From positions 560,501 to 624,500 of the forward strand of contig NZ_WVHO01000009.1 of NCBI RefSeq assembly GCF_009834805.1: DNA of 64,000 bases, given 5' to 3'. Below, one piece after another: positions 52,875 through 64,000 of this stretch (positions are counted from its first letter, which is position 1; each line of letters begins with the position of its first letter). The stretch is from Saccharibacter sp. 17.LH.SD (GTDB taxonomy: Bacteria > Pseudomonadota > Alphaproteobacteria > Acetobacterales > Acetobacteraceae). Position numbers and translations under genes: made by a program. The notes below the pieces were generated by a model that was given only the letters and a program-made list of their open reading frames with translations, ran no database searches and was not told the DNA's origin.

Positions 52875-54803
52875 ATGGAAGAGAGAGGCACAACCATAGA
52901 GGAGCAAGAGAGAAAGCATGGGGTGGCGGTTATTAAAGAGCAGCTCCGCCATATTCCAGAAAGCCCAGGGGTTTACCGTATGCTTGGGGCTAAAGGAGAG
53001 GTGCTCTATGTTGGAAAGGCTCTAAGTCTTAAAAAGAGAGTAGCATCCTATACACGCATAGGACGTTTAGAAGAGCGTATTCGTCTTATGGTCTCCCTTA
53101 CGGCCGATATGGAAATCGTCGTTACCAGGACCGAGGCTGAGGCTCTTCTTTTAGAAGCGAACTACATTAAAAGGATGAAGCCTCGTTTTAATATTCTGCT
53201 GCGTGACGATAAAAGTTACCCGTGGCTTGTGTTGACGGGGGGGCATCCTTTTCCCCGTCTCATGAGGCAGCGTGGTAAACCGCTTAAGGGGGCAACCTAT
53301 TGGGGGCCTTTTGCATCCTCTTGGGCTGTTGATCAGACGATACAGGTGATCCAGCGTTCTTTCTTATTAAGGACATGCACGGATACTGTGTTTTCATCAC
53401 GGAGTCGTCCGTGTCTTTTATATCAAATCAAGCGTTGTTCAGCGCCATGTGTAGAGCGTGTTTCAGCTTCTGAGTATGAGGCGTTGGTGAAGCAAACACG
53501 AGCGTTTTTGGGGGGCGGGGGACGAGAGCTTCAGCAGCAATTAACGCGTGAAATGGAAAAGGCCTCTGAGGCCATGGCGTATGAGCAAGCTGCATTGATT
53601 CGCGATAGAATCCGTGCCTTTGCGAGTTTGCGTGCGTCTAATGCGATTAACCCAACGACGATTGATGAAGCGGATGTTGTGGCCTTATGGCAGGCGGCTG
53701 GTCAGACTGGGATACAGGTATTTTTCATCCGAGGAGGACGAAATAACGGGAACCGTGCCTTTTATCCTCTTCATGATACGAACGAATCAGCGACATCGGT
53801 GTTAAGTGCTTTTTTGTTGCAATTTTATGATGATAAGCAGCCGCCAGCTCAGATTGTCACAAATATTAAACTTGCTGAGCATGAGCTTCTTGAAGAGGCG
53901 CTGTCTCTCAGAAAGGGGCGGAAAGTAGAGATCATTTATCCTCAGCGTGGGGATAAAAAAGAAGTTCTAGATCATGCTGTTTTAAATGCGCGCGAGGCAT
54001 TAGAGCGTAAATTGGCCGAAAATGCTGGTCAGAAACAACTTCTGGAGGGTGTTGCGCAGCTCTTTCATCTTCATAAGATTCCTTCTCGGATAGAGGTGTA
54101 TGATAACTCCCATTTAATGGGGCAAGCGCCTTATGGTGTGATGATTGTGGCGGGGGCTGAAGGCTTCATAAAGCGCGCCTATCGTAAATATTCCATTCGT
54201 GGCCCTGTGGCGCCAGGGGACGACTTTGGAATGATGAAAGAAGTGATGATGCGCCGTTTTGCCGTGACAGCAAAAGTAGAAGATAATGTTTCGACCCCAG
54301 AAAATAGGCCTGATCTTTTGTTGATTGACGGAGGGAAGGGACAAGTCAGCGCTGTAACGCAGATGCTTGCAGAAATGGGAGTAGAAGGAATCCCAATTGT
54401 TGGGATAGCAAAAGGGGTTGATCGTAATGCTGGGCGTGAATGGTTCTTTGCTCCTGGGCAGGAGCCCTTTCAGCTGCCGCAACGAGATCCCGTATTATAC
54501 TATCTTCAGCGATTACGTGATGAAGCGCATCGTTTCGCCATTACAACCCACCGGACGGGGCGTTCTAAGCTGCTTACGCGTTCTGGCTTAGATGATGTGC
54601 CTGGGATTGGACCGATCAGAAAGAAGGCGCTTTTGACGCGGTTTGGGTCTGTTAAAAATGTGATTCAAGCCACAATAGAGGAGTTGAGTCACGTACCAGG
54701 TATTAATCGAGAGCTTGCAGAGAGTCTTTATGGCCATTTTCATCCAGAATGGGTAAGAAAGGGGGGTGCCCTTGTTGATCAACATAAAAGAGATGAGGCA
54801 TGA
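52875..54803 (+). CDS. uvrC: Excinuclease ABC subunit C
   Basis: The incision nuclease of nucleotide-excision repair, acting after UvrA and UvrB. 642 residues. Domain order: N-terminal GIY-YIG nuclease ([27 protein letters not shown]), Cys region [18 protein letters not shown], UvrB-binding UVR motif ([23 protein letters not shown]), RNase H-like second nuclease ([23 protein letters not shown]) and C-terminal helix-hairpin-helix ([21 protein letters not shown]). Full length. pgsA follows after 55 bases, an order seen in many proteobacteria. Confidence 0.97.
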   Translation: MEERGTTIEEQERKHGVAVIKEQLRHIPESPGVYRMLGAKGEVLYVGKALSLKKRVASYTRIGRLEERIRLMVSLTADMEIVVTRTEAEALLLEANYIKRMKPRFNILLRDDKSYPWLVLTGGHPFPRLMRQRGKPLKGATYWGPFASSWAVDQTIQVIQRSFLLRTCTDTVFSSRSRPCLLYQIKRCSAPCVERVSASEYEALVKQTRAFLGGGGRELQQQLTREMEKASEAMAYEQAALIRDRIRAFASLRASNAINPTTIDEADVVALWQAAGQTGIQVFFIRGGRNNGNRAFYPLHDTNESATSVLSAFLLQFYDDKQPPAQIVTNIKLAEHELLEEALSLRKGRKVEIIYPQRGDKKEVLDHAVLNAREALERKLAENAGQKQLLEGVAQLFHLHKIPSRIEVYDNSHLMGQAPYGVMIVAGAEGFIKRAYRKYSIRGPVAPGDDFGMMKEVMMRRFAVTAKVEDNVSTPENRPDLLLIDGGKGQVSAVTQMLAEMGVEGIPIVGIAKGVDRNAGREWFFAPGQEPFQLPQRDPVLYYLQRLRDEAHRFAITTHRTGRSKLLTRSGLDDVPGIGPIRKKALLTRFGSVKNVIQATIEELSHVPGINRELAESLYGHFHPEWVRKGGALVDQHKRDEA

Positions 54804-54858
54804 TACTTCTTGGAAAAAATTAGATAATTTTCATACATAGCCCCCTGGATAAAAGTGG

Positions 54859-55428
54859 ATGCTGACAGACCTTCCGAATATTTTGACGCTTTTACGTATT
54901 GCGGCCATCCCTGTTCTTATTGGGTTGGTTGCAAACCAGTCGGGTGGGATGGATGTCCTGGCTTGGGGGGTCTACATTGTTGCTTGTGTAACGGACTATC
55001 TTGATGGAGCCTTGGCGCGTAGCCGTGGCCAAATGTCGGATTTAGGGCGTATGATGGACCCGATTGCTGACAAGATGTTGGTTGGGGCTCTATTGCTTAT
55101 GCTGGCCGGGATAGGGCAGCTTCGCCTTTTTTCTCTCTATGCGGCGATCATAATTATGCTACGAGAGATTGCGATTAGCGGGCTGCGGGAATACATGGCG
55201 ACATGTAATGAGAAGGTGCCTTCCACACAGTTAGCCAAATGGAAAACGGCGATACAAATGTTTGCCATTGGCTTCTTAGTGCTTGGAGATAAAGGCGCAG
55301 CAATACTCAATCTTTCCTTTATTCCATGCGTTTATATTGGAAGTGTTTTGCTGTGGCTGTCTGTTATTCCAACAGTTCTAAGTGGATGGGGATATTTACG
55401 GGCTGGTTTTACGCGTATGAATGTGTAA
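54859..55428 (+). CDS. pgsA: CDP-diacylglycerol-glycerol-3-phosphate 3-phosphatidyltransferase
   Basis: Makes phosphatidylglycerol phosphate, the precursor of phosphatidylglycerol and of the cardiolipin made by the cls product at 24 kb. 189 residues with about five hydrophobic segments. The CDP-alcohol phosphotransferase motif is complete: TDYLDGALARSRGQMSDLGRMMDPIADK (D-x2-DG-x2-AR-x8-G-x3-D-x3-D). The N-terminus LTDLPNILTLLRIAAIPVLI is standard. Confidence 0.96.
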   Translation: MLTDLPNILTLLRIAAIPVLIGLVANQSGGMDVLAWGVYIVACVTDYLDGALARSRGQMSDLGRMMDPIADKMLVGALLLMLAGIGQLRLFSLYAAIIIMLREIAISGLREYMATCNEKVPSTQLAKWKTAIQMFAIGFLVLGDKGAAILNLSFIPCVYIGSVLLWLSVIPTVLSGWGYLRAGFTRMNV

Positions 55429-55501
55429 AATCACATTGATTACGTTTTATATTGATATAAAAACAATGGCTTCCAGATAATGGTGGAGTTGTTGTTTTTT
55501 T

Positions 55502-55519
55502 GATACCAGTAGTGGTATC
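55502..55519 (+). terminator. Small hairpin between pgsA and the lipoprotein gene
   Basis: GATACCA and TGGTATC (loop GTAG) pair perfectly and CTTTC follows. Just upstream, TTTTATAT-TG-ATATAAAA (55445-55462) forms an AT-only hairpin. They may end pgsA or lie in the leader of the lipoprotein mRNA. Confidence 0.3.
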
Positions 55520-55554
55520 TTTCGCGAAACGACTTGGGGCAAAAGAGAGGTGGA

Positions 55555-56400
55555 ATGAAGAAGGTCGCCGTCCTGATGCTGTGTCTTGCGGCGAGCGGGT
55601 GTTCGGGCCTCGGAAAGCATATTGGGGATACCTCCTGGATATTTGGTGGTGATCCTAATATGCCCCATGGCGACAGTGAGACGTTTCGCCGCGTACGGGG
55701 TGAGGCGGTCACGGAAACACCGCTCATGGCGCAGAAGGACGATATATGGCCTGGTCAGCCTGACGCTGTGCCAACGATTCAGGATGTTAACAATCCGAAC
55801 AGTCACTTCAGTCATTTGTTTCGTAACTCTCTTGGTGATCTTAATGAGGACCTCGATGAGCAGTTATTGGCGAATGGTGAAGCACTTTCTATGGGAGAAA
55901 GTGTAGAGACGCGCCATGGTGTTCAGAGGCGGAGTACGGCAATCGGCCCGGCTCTTCCTTCTCATGTGACGGATCATGCCCCCAATTATCTAGAGGGGCC
56001 TAATCGCGATACGGTGGCTATTCCTAACGGGGATGGTACGACGACACTTGTCGCGCCTAATGGTTCTGTTCGTGTTGTAAGAGGCGATCCATCACTTATT
56101 GCCAAACACAATAAATTGGCCACGGCTTCTAGAAAAAGACGGGCGAAACGGGCATATCGCCAGGTGACGCCAGAAGAGAACATGCCAGAGGAGGCAACTA
56201 AGACAGAGATAGCACGTCCTCATAAGCATAGGCATCATCACCATCGGGTAAAGCAAGAGAGCCCATTGGAGGAGAAGCCTGTCACAGAGACAGAGGGAGT
56301 GTCTCCGCATCATAAACATCATCATCACCGTCATCATCGGATTAAACATCGGGACCATAGTTCTGATGGGGATCTGTATTATCGTGAAACAACGCTGTGA
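55555..56400 (+). CDS. His-rich putative lipoprotein
   Basis: A 281-residue protein with a lipoprotein signal: MKKVAVLMLCLAASGC, the lipobox ending at C16. The mature part begins SGLGKHIGDTSWIFGGDPNMP, is low in hydrophobics, and contains PNGDGTTTLVAPNGSVRVVRGD near 160-185. A basic patch (SRKRRAKRAYRQ) and a tail with two His-rich clusters (about 220-235 and 250-275) follow. I do not recognise a named family. It should be anchored in the outer or inner membrane facing the periplasm. The His clusters may bind divalent metals (inference). GAGAGG precedes ATG 55555; the ATG at 55534 would spoil the signal peptide. Confidence 0.75.
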   Translation: MKKVAVLMLCLAASGCSGLGKHIGDTSWIFGGDPNMPHGDSETFRRVRGEAVTETPLMAQKDDIWPGQPDAVPTIQDVNNPNSHFSHLFRNSLGDLNEDLDEQLLANGEALSMGESVETRHGVQRRSTAIGPALPSHVTDHAPNYLEGPNRDTVAIPNGDGTTTLVAPNGSVRVVRGDPSLIAKHNKLATASRKRRAKRAYRQVTPEENMPEEATKTEIARPHKHRHHHHRVKQESPLEEKPVTETEGVSPHHKHHHHRHHRIKHRDHSSDGDLYYRETTL

Positions 56401-56573
56401 TAGTGGGGTTTTTAGTCTCTTGAGGTAAGATATAGGGCAGGGAGGACGTTTCTTAGGCGAGAAAGACTTGACCTTGAGAGCACAACGCATCATTCTCCCC
56501 TCCCAAACAGTGGATGTCCTGCTTGAGCGAGAATGAAGCGGCATCCTTAATGCGGCAGTAGTTCGAGGGTATT

Positions 56574-56741
56574 ATGGCCAAGACAAATGTTATCCAGATC
56601 CGTCTCGTTTCATCAGCGGAGACAGGTTACTTCTACGTGACGAAGAAGAATGCACGTTCTGCTACAGGTAAGATGGAAGTACGTAAGTATGACCCTGTTG
56701 TGCGGAAGCACGTTGTTTTCCGTGAGGCGAAAATTAAGTAA
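56574..56741 (+). CDS. rpmG: 50S ribosomal protein L33
   Basis: A 55-residue ribosomal protein bL33. The translation begins [20 protein letters not shown] and continues with [21 protein letters not shown] and [14 protein letters not shown], the standard alphaproteobacterial form, which lacks the four zinc-binding cysteines (a C-minus type). A GAGGG lies 5-6 bases before ATG. It has its own terminator directly behind. Confidence 0.97.
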   Translation: MAKTNVIQIRLVSSAETGYFYVTKKNARSATGKMEVRKYDPVVRKHVVFREAKIK

Positions 56742-56760
56742 TTTCGCCTTGTTTCGTTAG

Positions 56761-56789
56761 AAAAAGCGGCCATATAGGCCGCTTTTTTT
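56761..56789 (+). terminator. Rho-independent terminator of rpmG
   Basis: AAAAAGCGGCC and GGCCGCTTTTTTT form a stem with loop ATATA, followed by a T-run. It lies 20 bases after the rpmG stop. Its A-run can also serve the minus-strand ftsB-like gene ending at 56819. Confidence 0.9.
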
Positions 56790-56818
56790 GTATTAAATTC
56801 AAATTGTTTTACTCGTTT

Positions 56819-57148
56819 TTAATAGAGACGGTCATGCTCGCCGTAGGGAACGATAATATCGCCTTCTTGAGCACTGTTAAGCATGGCTCGGCTGCGTTCA
56901 TCAAGCATGTCCGAATCAAGGGCGTTCTCCCCTAAAGCCGCGACACGCCGGTGCCAAATATCTTGTTCTTGATGCGCGTCGTGGAGGGCTAATTCTGCTT
57001 GGTCGCGGAGTTTTAGCTGACTCTGATAGGCTTTAACACCATGGGCACCATTAAGCGTATTCCAGATAAAATAACCTGTTAGGAATAGGAAAATGGCAGG
57101 GGGGAGGATATTCCGTATTCCCTGCCTAAGAACCATGAAAGCATTCAT
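56819..57148 (-). CDS. ftsB: FtsB/DivIC-family septum formation initiator
   Basis: A 109-residue bitopic protein: short cytoplasmic N-terminus, one membrane helix (ILPPAIFLFLTGYFIWNTL, about 14-32), a coiled coil (AYQSQLKLRDQAELALHDAHQEQDIWHRRVAAL) and a short tail. This is the FtsB/DivIC layout; FtsB links FtsL and FtsQ in the divisome. Its place just downstream of eno on the same strand is the usual one for ftsB. AGAGGA lies 9 bases before ATG. An eno terminator lies between the two. Confidence 0.85.
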   Translation of the reverse strand: MNAFMVLRQGIRNILPPAIFLFLTGYFIWNTLNGAHGVKAYQSQLKLRDQAELALHDAHQEQDIWHRRVAALGENALDSDMLDERSRAMLNSAQEGDIIVPYGEHDRLY

Positions 57149-57211
57149 TTATCAGAATCCTCTGAGTGCAGCGCCTTGAACCCTTTTATAAGCTCTACAG
57201 AGGATAATGGT

Positions 57212-57245
57212 AAAAAAAAAGCCCCTGCATTAAGCAGGGGCTCCA
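57212..57245 (-). terminator. Rho-independent terminator of eno
   Basis: On the minus strand, GCCCCTGC and GCAGGGGC (57221-57228, 57234-57241) pair and nine T follow. It lies 30-60 bases beyond the eno stop. Confidence 0.92.
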
Positions 57246-57275
57246 CTCACCGTATTGATAGAGTGATGACTCTAC

Positions 57276-58598
<1,323 letters not shown>

Positions 58599-58669
58599 CT
58601 ATGATCAGCCCGGGTCACCCCGCTAACGTCTTATTTCAGTCTCAAAATCGGCGCCCGAGGTCAATTGAC

Positions 58670-59155
58670 ATGAAGCCTTTTCCTGTCACAGCAGCCATGT
58701 TTCTTTTGCTTGGCGGTCTTTTTGGTTTATCTATGGGAGGATGGCTCTTCTTGGCCGGTGTCCTCACATCGTTGCCACATCTGAGCTTGATATTGCTGGC
58801 TTATGGGGGCTGTTTCTTGGCTTTTCAGGGGGCAATCCATTGGGGGTTAACCGCCGAAAATCCAGATATTATTCCTCCGCAAGGAATGGGGCCTATTGAG
58901 CGGAAAAGGATTCTTTTAGGCAGCATATTTTTCCTATGGGGATGGGTCTCGTTGTGCGTTGGTTTGCTCTATACCCCGCAAAGTGGCTACTGCATGGAAA
59001 TTGTTGGGTTTGTTGGTGGTTATGCATTGGAACGAGTCGCTGCGCGGCGTGGGCAATTATTGTCACAGGGGCTTCTGCTCATAAAAGCCGTATTTTCTTT
59101 TCTGATGGTGCTTGGGCTCATATTCGCTCTTATATCGCCGCAGGGGCGCTTTTAA
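58670..59155 (+). CDS. DUF3429-like integral membrane protein
   Basis: A 161-residue protein with five hydrophobic segments (FPVTAAMFLLLGGLFGL, LSLILLAYGGCFLAFQGAIHWGL, ILLGSIFFLWGWVSLCVGLL, EIVGFVGGYALERVA and FSFLMVLGLIFALI). The segment GCFLAFQGAIHWGLT resembles the YAAVILSFLGGIHWG region of DUF3429 proteins. Function unknown. The frame is open from 58601 but that stretch overlaps the eno leader; ATG 58670 has GAGGT about 10 bases before it. It is divergent from eno and convergent to kdsA. Confidence 0.75.
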   Translation: MKPFPVTAAMFLLLGGLFGLSMGGWLFLAGVLTSLPHLSLILLAYGGCFLAFQGAIHWGLTAENPDIIPPQGMGPIERKRILLGSIFFLWGWVSLCVGLLYTPQSGYCMEIVGFVGGYALERVAARRGQLLSQGLLLIKAVFSFLMVLGLIFALISPQGRF

Positions 59156-59266
59156 CGCTTACGTCACATCATCCAGGCTATGAACGGGTAAAGCGCGCCC
59201 TAGCCCTCTTGCGGGTCTTAGCAAGAAGGTCAAAGAGTTTGTGGGCATGACGATTCTTTTTAAATC

Positions 59267-61758
<2,492 letters not shown>

Positions 61759-61831
61759 TTATATACTGAAGACAGGGGCAGGGGGAAGCAGCAAGTCATG
61801 CTGATTCCCACAAATTCCTACAAATGATGAA

Positions 61832-62194
61832 TTAATGTTTTTGCTCAGGTGCAGGTGCAGGTGCAGGTGCTGCTGGAGCTGTTGGCGTGTTGTTACTTGC
61901 TTGTGGTGCTGTCTGTGAGGACGCCGCTACTGGTGGGTGTGCCAGAATATCGCGTGCACCAGAGGAAGCCCCACGGTTGAGGATAGCCAGAATAAGGCAA
62001 AGAACCATGAATAACCCGGCCAAAATCCCCGTGCTGCGGGTGAGTAATGTGGCCGTGCCGCGTCCGGTCATGAAGGCCCCTACACCTTGGCCGCTGCCAA
62101 TTCCCAGCCCCCCTCCTTCGCTACGCTGAATCAGGATAACGCCGATCAGGGCCAAGGCAACGATAACCGTGACGATGAGCAGAAAAGTGGTCAT
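61832..62194 (-). CDS. secG: Preprotein translocase subunit SecG
   Basis: A small SecYEG subunit, 120 residues from this start. Two membrane helices (TFLLIVTVIVALALIGVILIQ and LLTRSTGILAGLFMVLCLILAIL) flank the conserved cytosolic loop EGGGLGIGSGQGVGAFMTGRGTA. The C-terminal tail is long and Ala/Pro/Gln-rich (about 45 residues) and ends in an Ala-Pro repeat encoded by tandem hexamers. The frame opens at 62254, but MTTFLL is the natural start. It lies between tpiA and pyrG, the usual alphaproteobacterial order. Confidence 0.95.
   Translation of the reverse strand: MTTFLLIVTVIVALALIGVILIQRSEGGGLGIGSGQGVGAFMTGRGTATLLTRSTGILAGLFMVLCLILAILNRGASSGARDILAHPPVAASSQTAPQASNNTPTAPAAPAPAPAPEQKH
61843..61870 (-). 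repeat. Hexanucleotide tandem repeat inside secG
   Basis: About four consecutive copies of GCAGGT (plus strand) encode Ala-Pro pairs in the SecG tail. As a multiple of three it can expand or contract without frameshift. Confidence 0.7.
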
Positions 62195-62216
62195 GGGTGT
62201 TAAAAGATCCAAATAG

Positions 62217-63008
62217 TTATGAAGGCGATGACGATAGGCTCTCTGTAGCAGCACGAATAATGTCTAGAAAGCTTTTTGCTTCCAGACTGGCGCTCCCCAC
62301 AAGAACACCATCCAGGCCTTTTATGGAGAAAAGAGATGAGGTTTGGGCCGCCGTAACGGAGCCACCATAGAGGACTGGAACACGAAAGTCATCTACCATA
62401 AGGCGCATGGGGAGTAAGGCATGGATAACGTTCAGCTTACGCTGCAATTCTTCGCGGGAAGGTGTAATACCGCTACCAATGGCCCATACGGGTTCATAGG
62501 CGACGATTCCTCTGAAGCCACGAGTGAGAGACCCTTCTATTTGGCGCGCTAGAACGCTTGCCGCACGTCCTTCATTTCGTTCAGCCAAATGTTCACCAAT
62601 ACAGACAATAGGGATAAGGCCAGCGGCTGTTGCGGCTTTGACTTTTTGACGAATGGCTGCGTCCGTCTCTCCATGGTTTTGCCGACGCTCTGAATGCCCA
62701 AGAATGACGTAGGTGACCCCGAGATCAACGAGCATTTTCGCAGAAATATCGCCCGTGAAAGGACCAGAAGGCGCAGGGTAACAGTCTTGTGCCCCTAAAG
62801 CCGGACATGAGGGGGATTCATGATGCGCAAGGTTTTTATGGATTTCCGAGAGCTGAGTATAAGGCGGGCAGATAACGGTCTTGATAAAGGGTGGGGGAGG
62901 AGCTTGCTCTAAATTTTCCGTCACTTCACGAGCAAGTTTTAAGCCGTGGTCGTGGCGGGCTTGCATCTTCCAATTCCCAATGACGTACTTATTGGATGCA
63001 ATGCTCAT
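62217..63008 (-). CDS. tpiA: Triosephosphate isomerase
   Basis: Interconverts dihydroxyacetone phosphate and glyceraldehyde-3-phosphate. 263 residues. Visible: YVIGNWKMQARHD (catalytic Lys), YVILGHSERRQNHGETD (catalytic His), IVAYEPVWAIGSGITPS (catalytic Glu) and VLYGGSVTAAQ, GVLVGSASLEAKSF. I chose ATG 63008; 63035 would add nine unconserved residues. It is divergent from the ppiD-like gene, and secG follows after about 22 bases. Confidence 0.97.
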   Translation of the reverse strand: MSIASNKYVIGNWKMQARHDHGLKLAREVTENLEQAPPPPFIKTVICPPYTQLSEIHKNLAHHESPSCPALGAQDCYPAPSGPFTGDISAKMLVDLGVTYVILGHSERRQNHGETDAAIRQKVKAATAAGLIPIVCIGEHLAERNEGRAASVLARQIEGSLTRGFRGIVAYEPVWAIGSGITPSREELQRKLNVIHALLPMRLMVDDFRVPVLYGGSVTAAQTSSLFSIKGLDGVLVGSASLEAKSFLDIIRAATESLSSSPS

Positions 63009-63168
63009 TCTGCTCTCTCCGTCGACATACCGCATTACGTGATAGAAAATGATTCTGAAGATGTGCGGTGCTAGTCAATTTGTCTCGGCATCAGTATGCT
63101 GCTTTCCACTCTAACCGGGTTTACCCGTTAATGCCATCCTCTCCTCTGGATAAGTGACATTCGTTTCT

Positions 63169-64000
63169 ATGATTACTGCTCTGCGTCATTTCGTTGTTGA
63201 CACCTGGATTGGCCGGGTTATCGCTCTTGTATTATTTCTAGCGTTTGTCGGTTTAGGGGGTAGCTTTGTCGGGCTGTCAGGTGGCTTTGGTGGGCTAACG
63301 CCTCAAGATGTGACGCAGGTTGGGCCTTATAAAGTCACAGTGGATGATGTCGAGCGAGAAATTCAAAAGCGCTTAAATTATCTGCAGCAGAGTGGGGTCT
63401 CTCCAGAAGCGCTGCGTGGACCAGGGGTTGCAGAAGACTTAACGCAAGAGAGTTTGCGGGACGTCGTTGTTGCTAAAGCGGCTCAGGCTGTCGGGGAAAA
63501 GAGTGGGATTAACCCAAGTGATGCTCTTGTTCGGCAGACTGTTTTTTCGATGCCTGAATTTGCTGATGCCCAAGGGCAATTCAGTGCACAAAAAATGGAC
63601 CAATTGCTTACCCAGAGCGGGATGTCCCATCAGGATCTTGTTAACCAGGTTCAGCAAACCTTGATGATGCGGACGATGATGTTCGGGTTTGGGCAGGCCC
63701 CACAGGTTCCGTCTGCTGAAATTGAGCAGATCGTGCAATTCTATACACGTGCTCGAAAGGTCGATATTGCGCGTTTTCCTTTCTCAGAGGGGCAGGTTAG
63801 TGGGAATCCTACAGAACAACAGTTGCATCGTTTTTACGACAACCATCCGTGGATGTTTCGAACAGCCGAGTTTCGGCATGTGAAAATTGTTACACTTTTG
63901 CCAGACTCTGTTGCGGCGTCCATTGAGGTTCCTGACGATGTCTTGCAGAAACTCTATAAGGAGCGTGGACGGGACTATAATTTACCGGAGTTACGTACAG
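63169..64000 (+). CDS. ppiD: SurA/PpiD-like periplasmic peptidyl-prolyl isomerase, partial
   Basis: The first 277 codons of a gene that runs off the window. It starts MITALRHFVVDTWIGRVIALV with one N-terminal membrane anchor (to about residue 35), then a SurA-N-type chaperone domain (VGPYKVTVDDVEREIQKRLNYLQQSG). Helices with FAEAQGQ-like FADAQGQFS and MSHQDLVNQVQQTLMM follow, as does the PpiD-type RKVDIARFPFSEGQV. The rotamase domain would lie beyond 64000. PpiD-like proteins fold outer-membrane and exported proteins. A position beside tpiA-secG is standard in alphaproteobacteria, where trpE often follows. Confidence 0.88.
   Translation, partial: MITALRHFVVDTWIGRVIALVLFLAFVGLGGSFVGLSGGFGGLTPQDVTQVGPYKVTVDDVEREIQKRLNYLQQSGVSPEALRGPGVAEDLTQESLRDVVVAKAAQAVGEKSGINPSDALVRQTVFSMPEFADAQGQFSAQKMDQLLTQSGMSHQDLVNQVQQTLMMRTMMFGFGQAPQVPSAEIEQIVQFYTRARKVDIARFPFSEGQVSGNPTEQQLHRFYDNHPWMFRTAEFRHVKIVTLLPDSVAASIEVPDDVLQKLYKERGRDYNLPELRT

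Overview
The window is chromosomal DNA from an alphaproteobacterium, most likely an acetic acid bacterium (Acetobacteraceae). The base composition looks close to half G+C. The placement rests on a complete-looking hopanoid/squalene locus (hpnA, hpnC, hpnD, hpnE, shc, hpnG, with an hpnL-like gene), the rpsB-tsf, kdsA-pyrG and secG-tpiA-ppiD neighbourhoods, and KDO (LPS) genes. I cannot name the species from sequence alone. Most of the window is densely packed housekeeping DNA; no gene-free gap exceeds about 300 bases.

Layout. 1-5.0 kb is the only clearly accessory stretch: the tail of a terminator, a large SMC/RloC-like ATPase, and convergent to it a 714-residue protein with a TPR-like middle and a possible glycosyltransferase C-terminus. 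5.2-9.9 kb: acetyl-CoA synthetase-like enzyme, a His-rich exported SH3 protein and pyruvate kinase, closed by tandem terminators. 9.9-11.9 kb (minus): prephenate dehydrogenase and an HpnL-like membrane protein. 12-18.9 kb (plus): hopanoid genes making squalene, cyclising it and trimming the adenosyl side chain. 19-25.5 kb: rpsB with a structured leader, tsf, recO, parC, cls. 25.5-31.7 kb: an EEP-family phosphodiesterase, a MetC-like lyase, MgtC, ComM/YifB, SerA and an IMPase/HisN-like phosphatase. 31.8-34.9 kb: kdsB, pheA, dapA, smpB. 35-41.7 kb: double cold-shock protein, recG and divergent mfd. 41.9-44.3 kb: NsrR-like regulator, rlmE, ppx/gppA. 44.4-47.7 kb: two identical tRNA-Gln(CTG) genes, guaB, an RsmB-type methyltransferase. 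47.9-56.7 kb: cation/H+ antiporter, an orphan degenerate response regulator, xth, dipeptidase, uvrC, pgsA, a His-rich lipoprotein and rpmG. 56.8-63 kb: ftsB-like, eno, a DUF3429-like membrane protein, then kdsA, pyrG, secG and tpiA (minus). A ppiD/surA-like gene runs off the right edge.

Functional themes are envelope building (hopanoids, KDO, cardiolipin and phosphatidylglycerol, lipoprotein), lower glycolysis and triose metabolism (tpiA, eno, pyk), aromatic, serine and lysine amino-acid synthesis, and DNA repair (recO, recG, mfd, uvrC, xth).

The most interesting signals are (i) an H-type pseudoknot pattern in the rpsB leader, directly behind a promoter and ending before the rpsB ribosome binding site; (ii) an OmpR-family regulator whose receiver has lost the phospho-acceptor Asp and both acidic-pocket residues; (iii) the large ATPase with a zinc-hook-like CxxC and a C-terminal region that could be an RNase of the RloC/PrrC kind; (iv) the unassigned TPR/DxD protein; and (v) an acetyl-CoA synthetase with Phe-Phe where the family normally has Trp-Trp.
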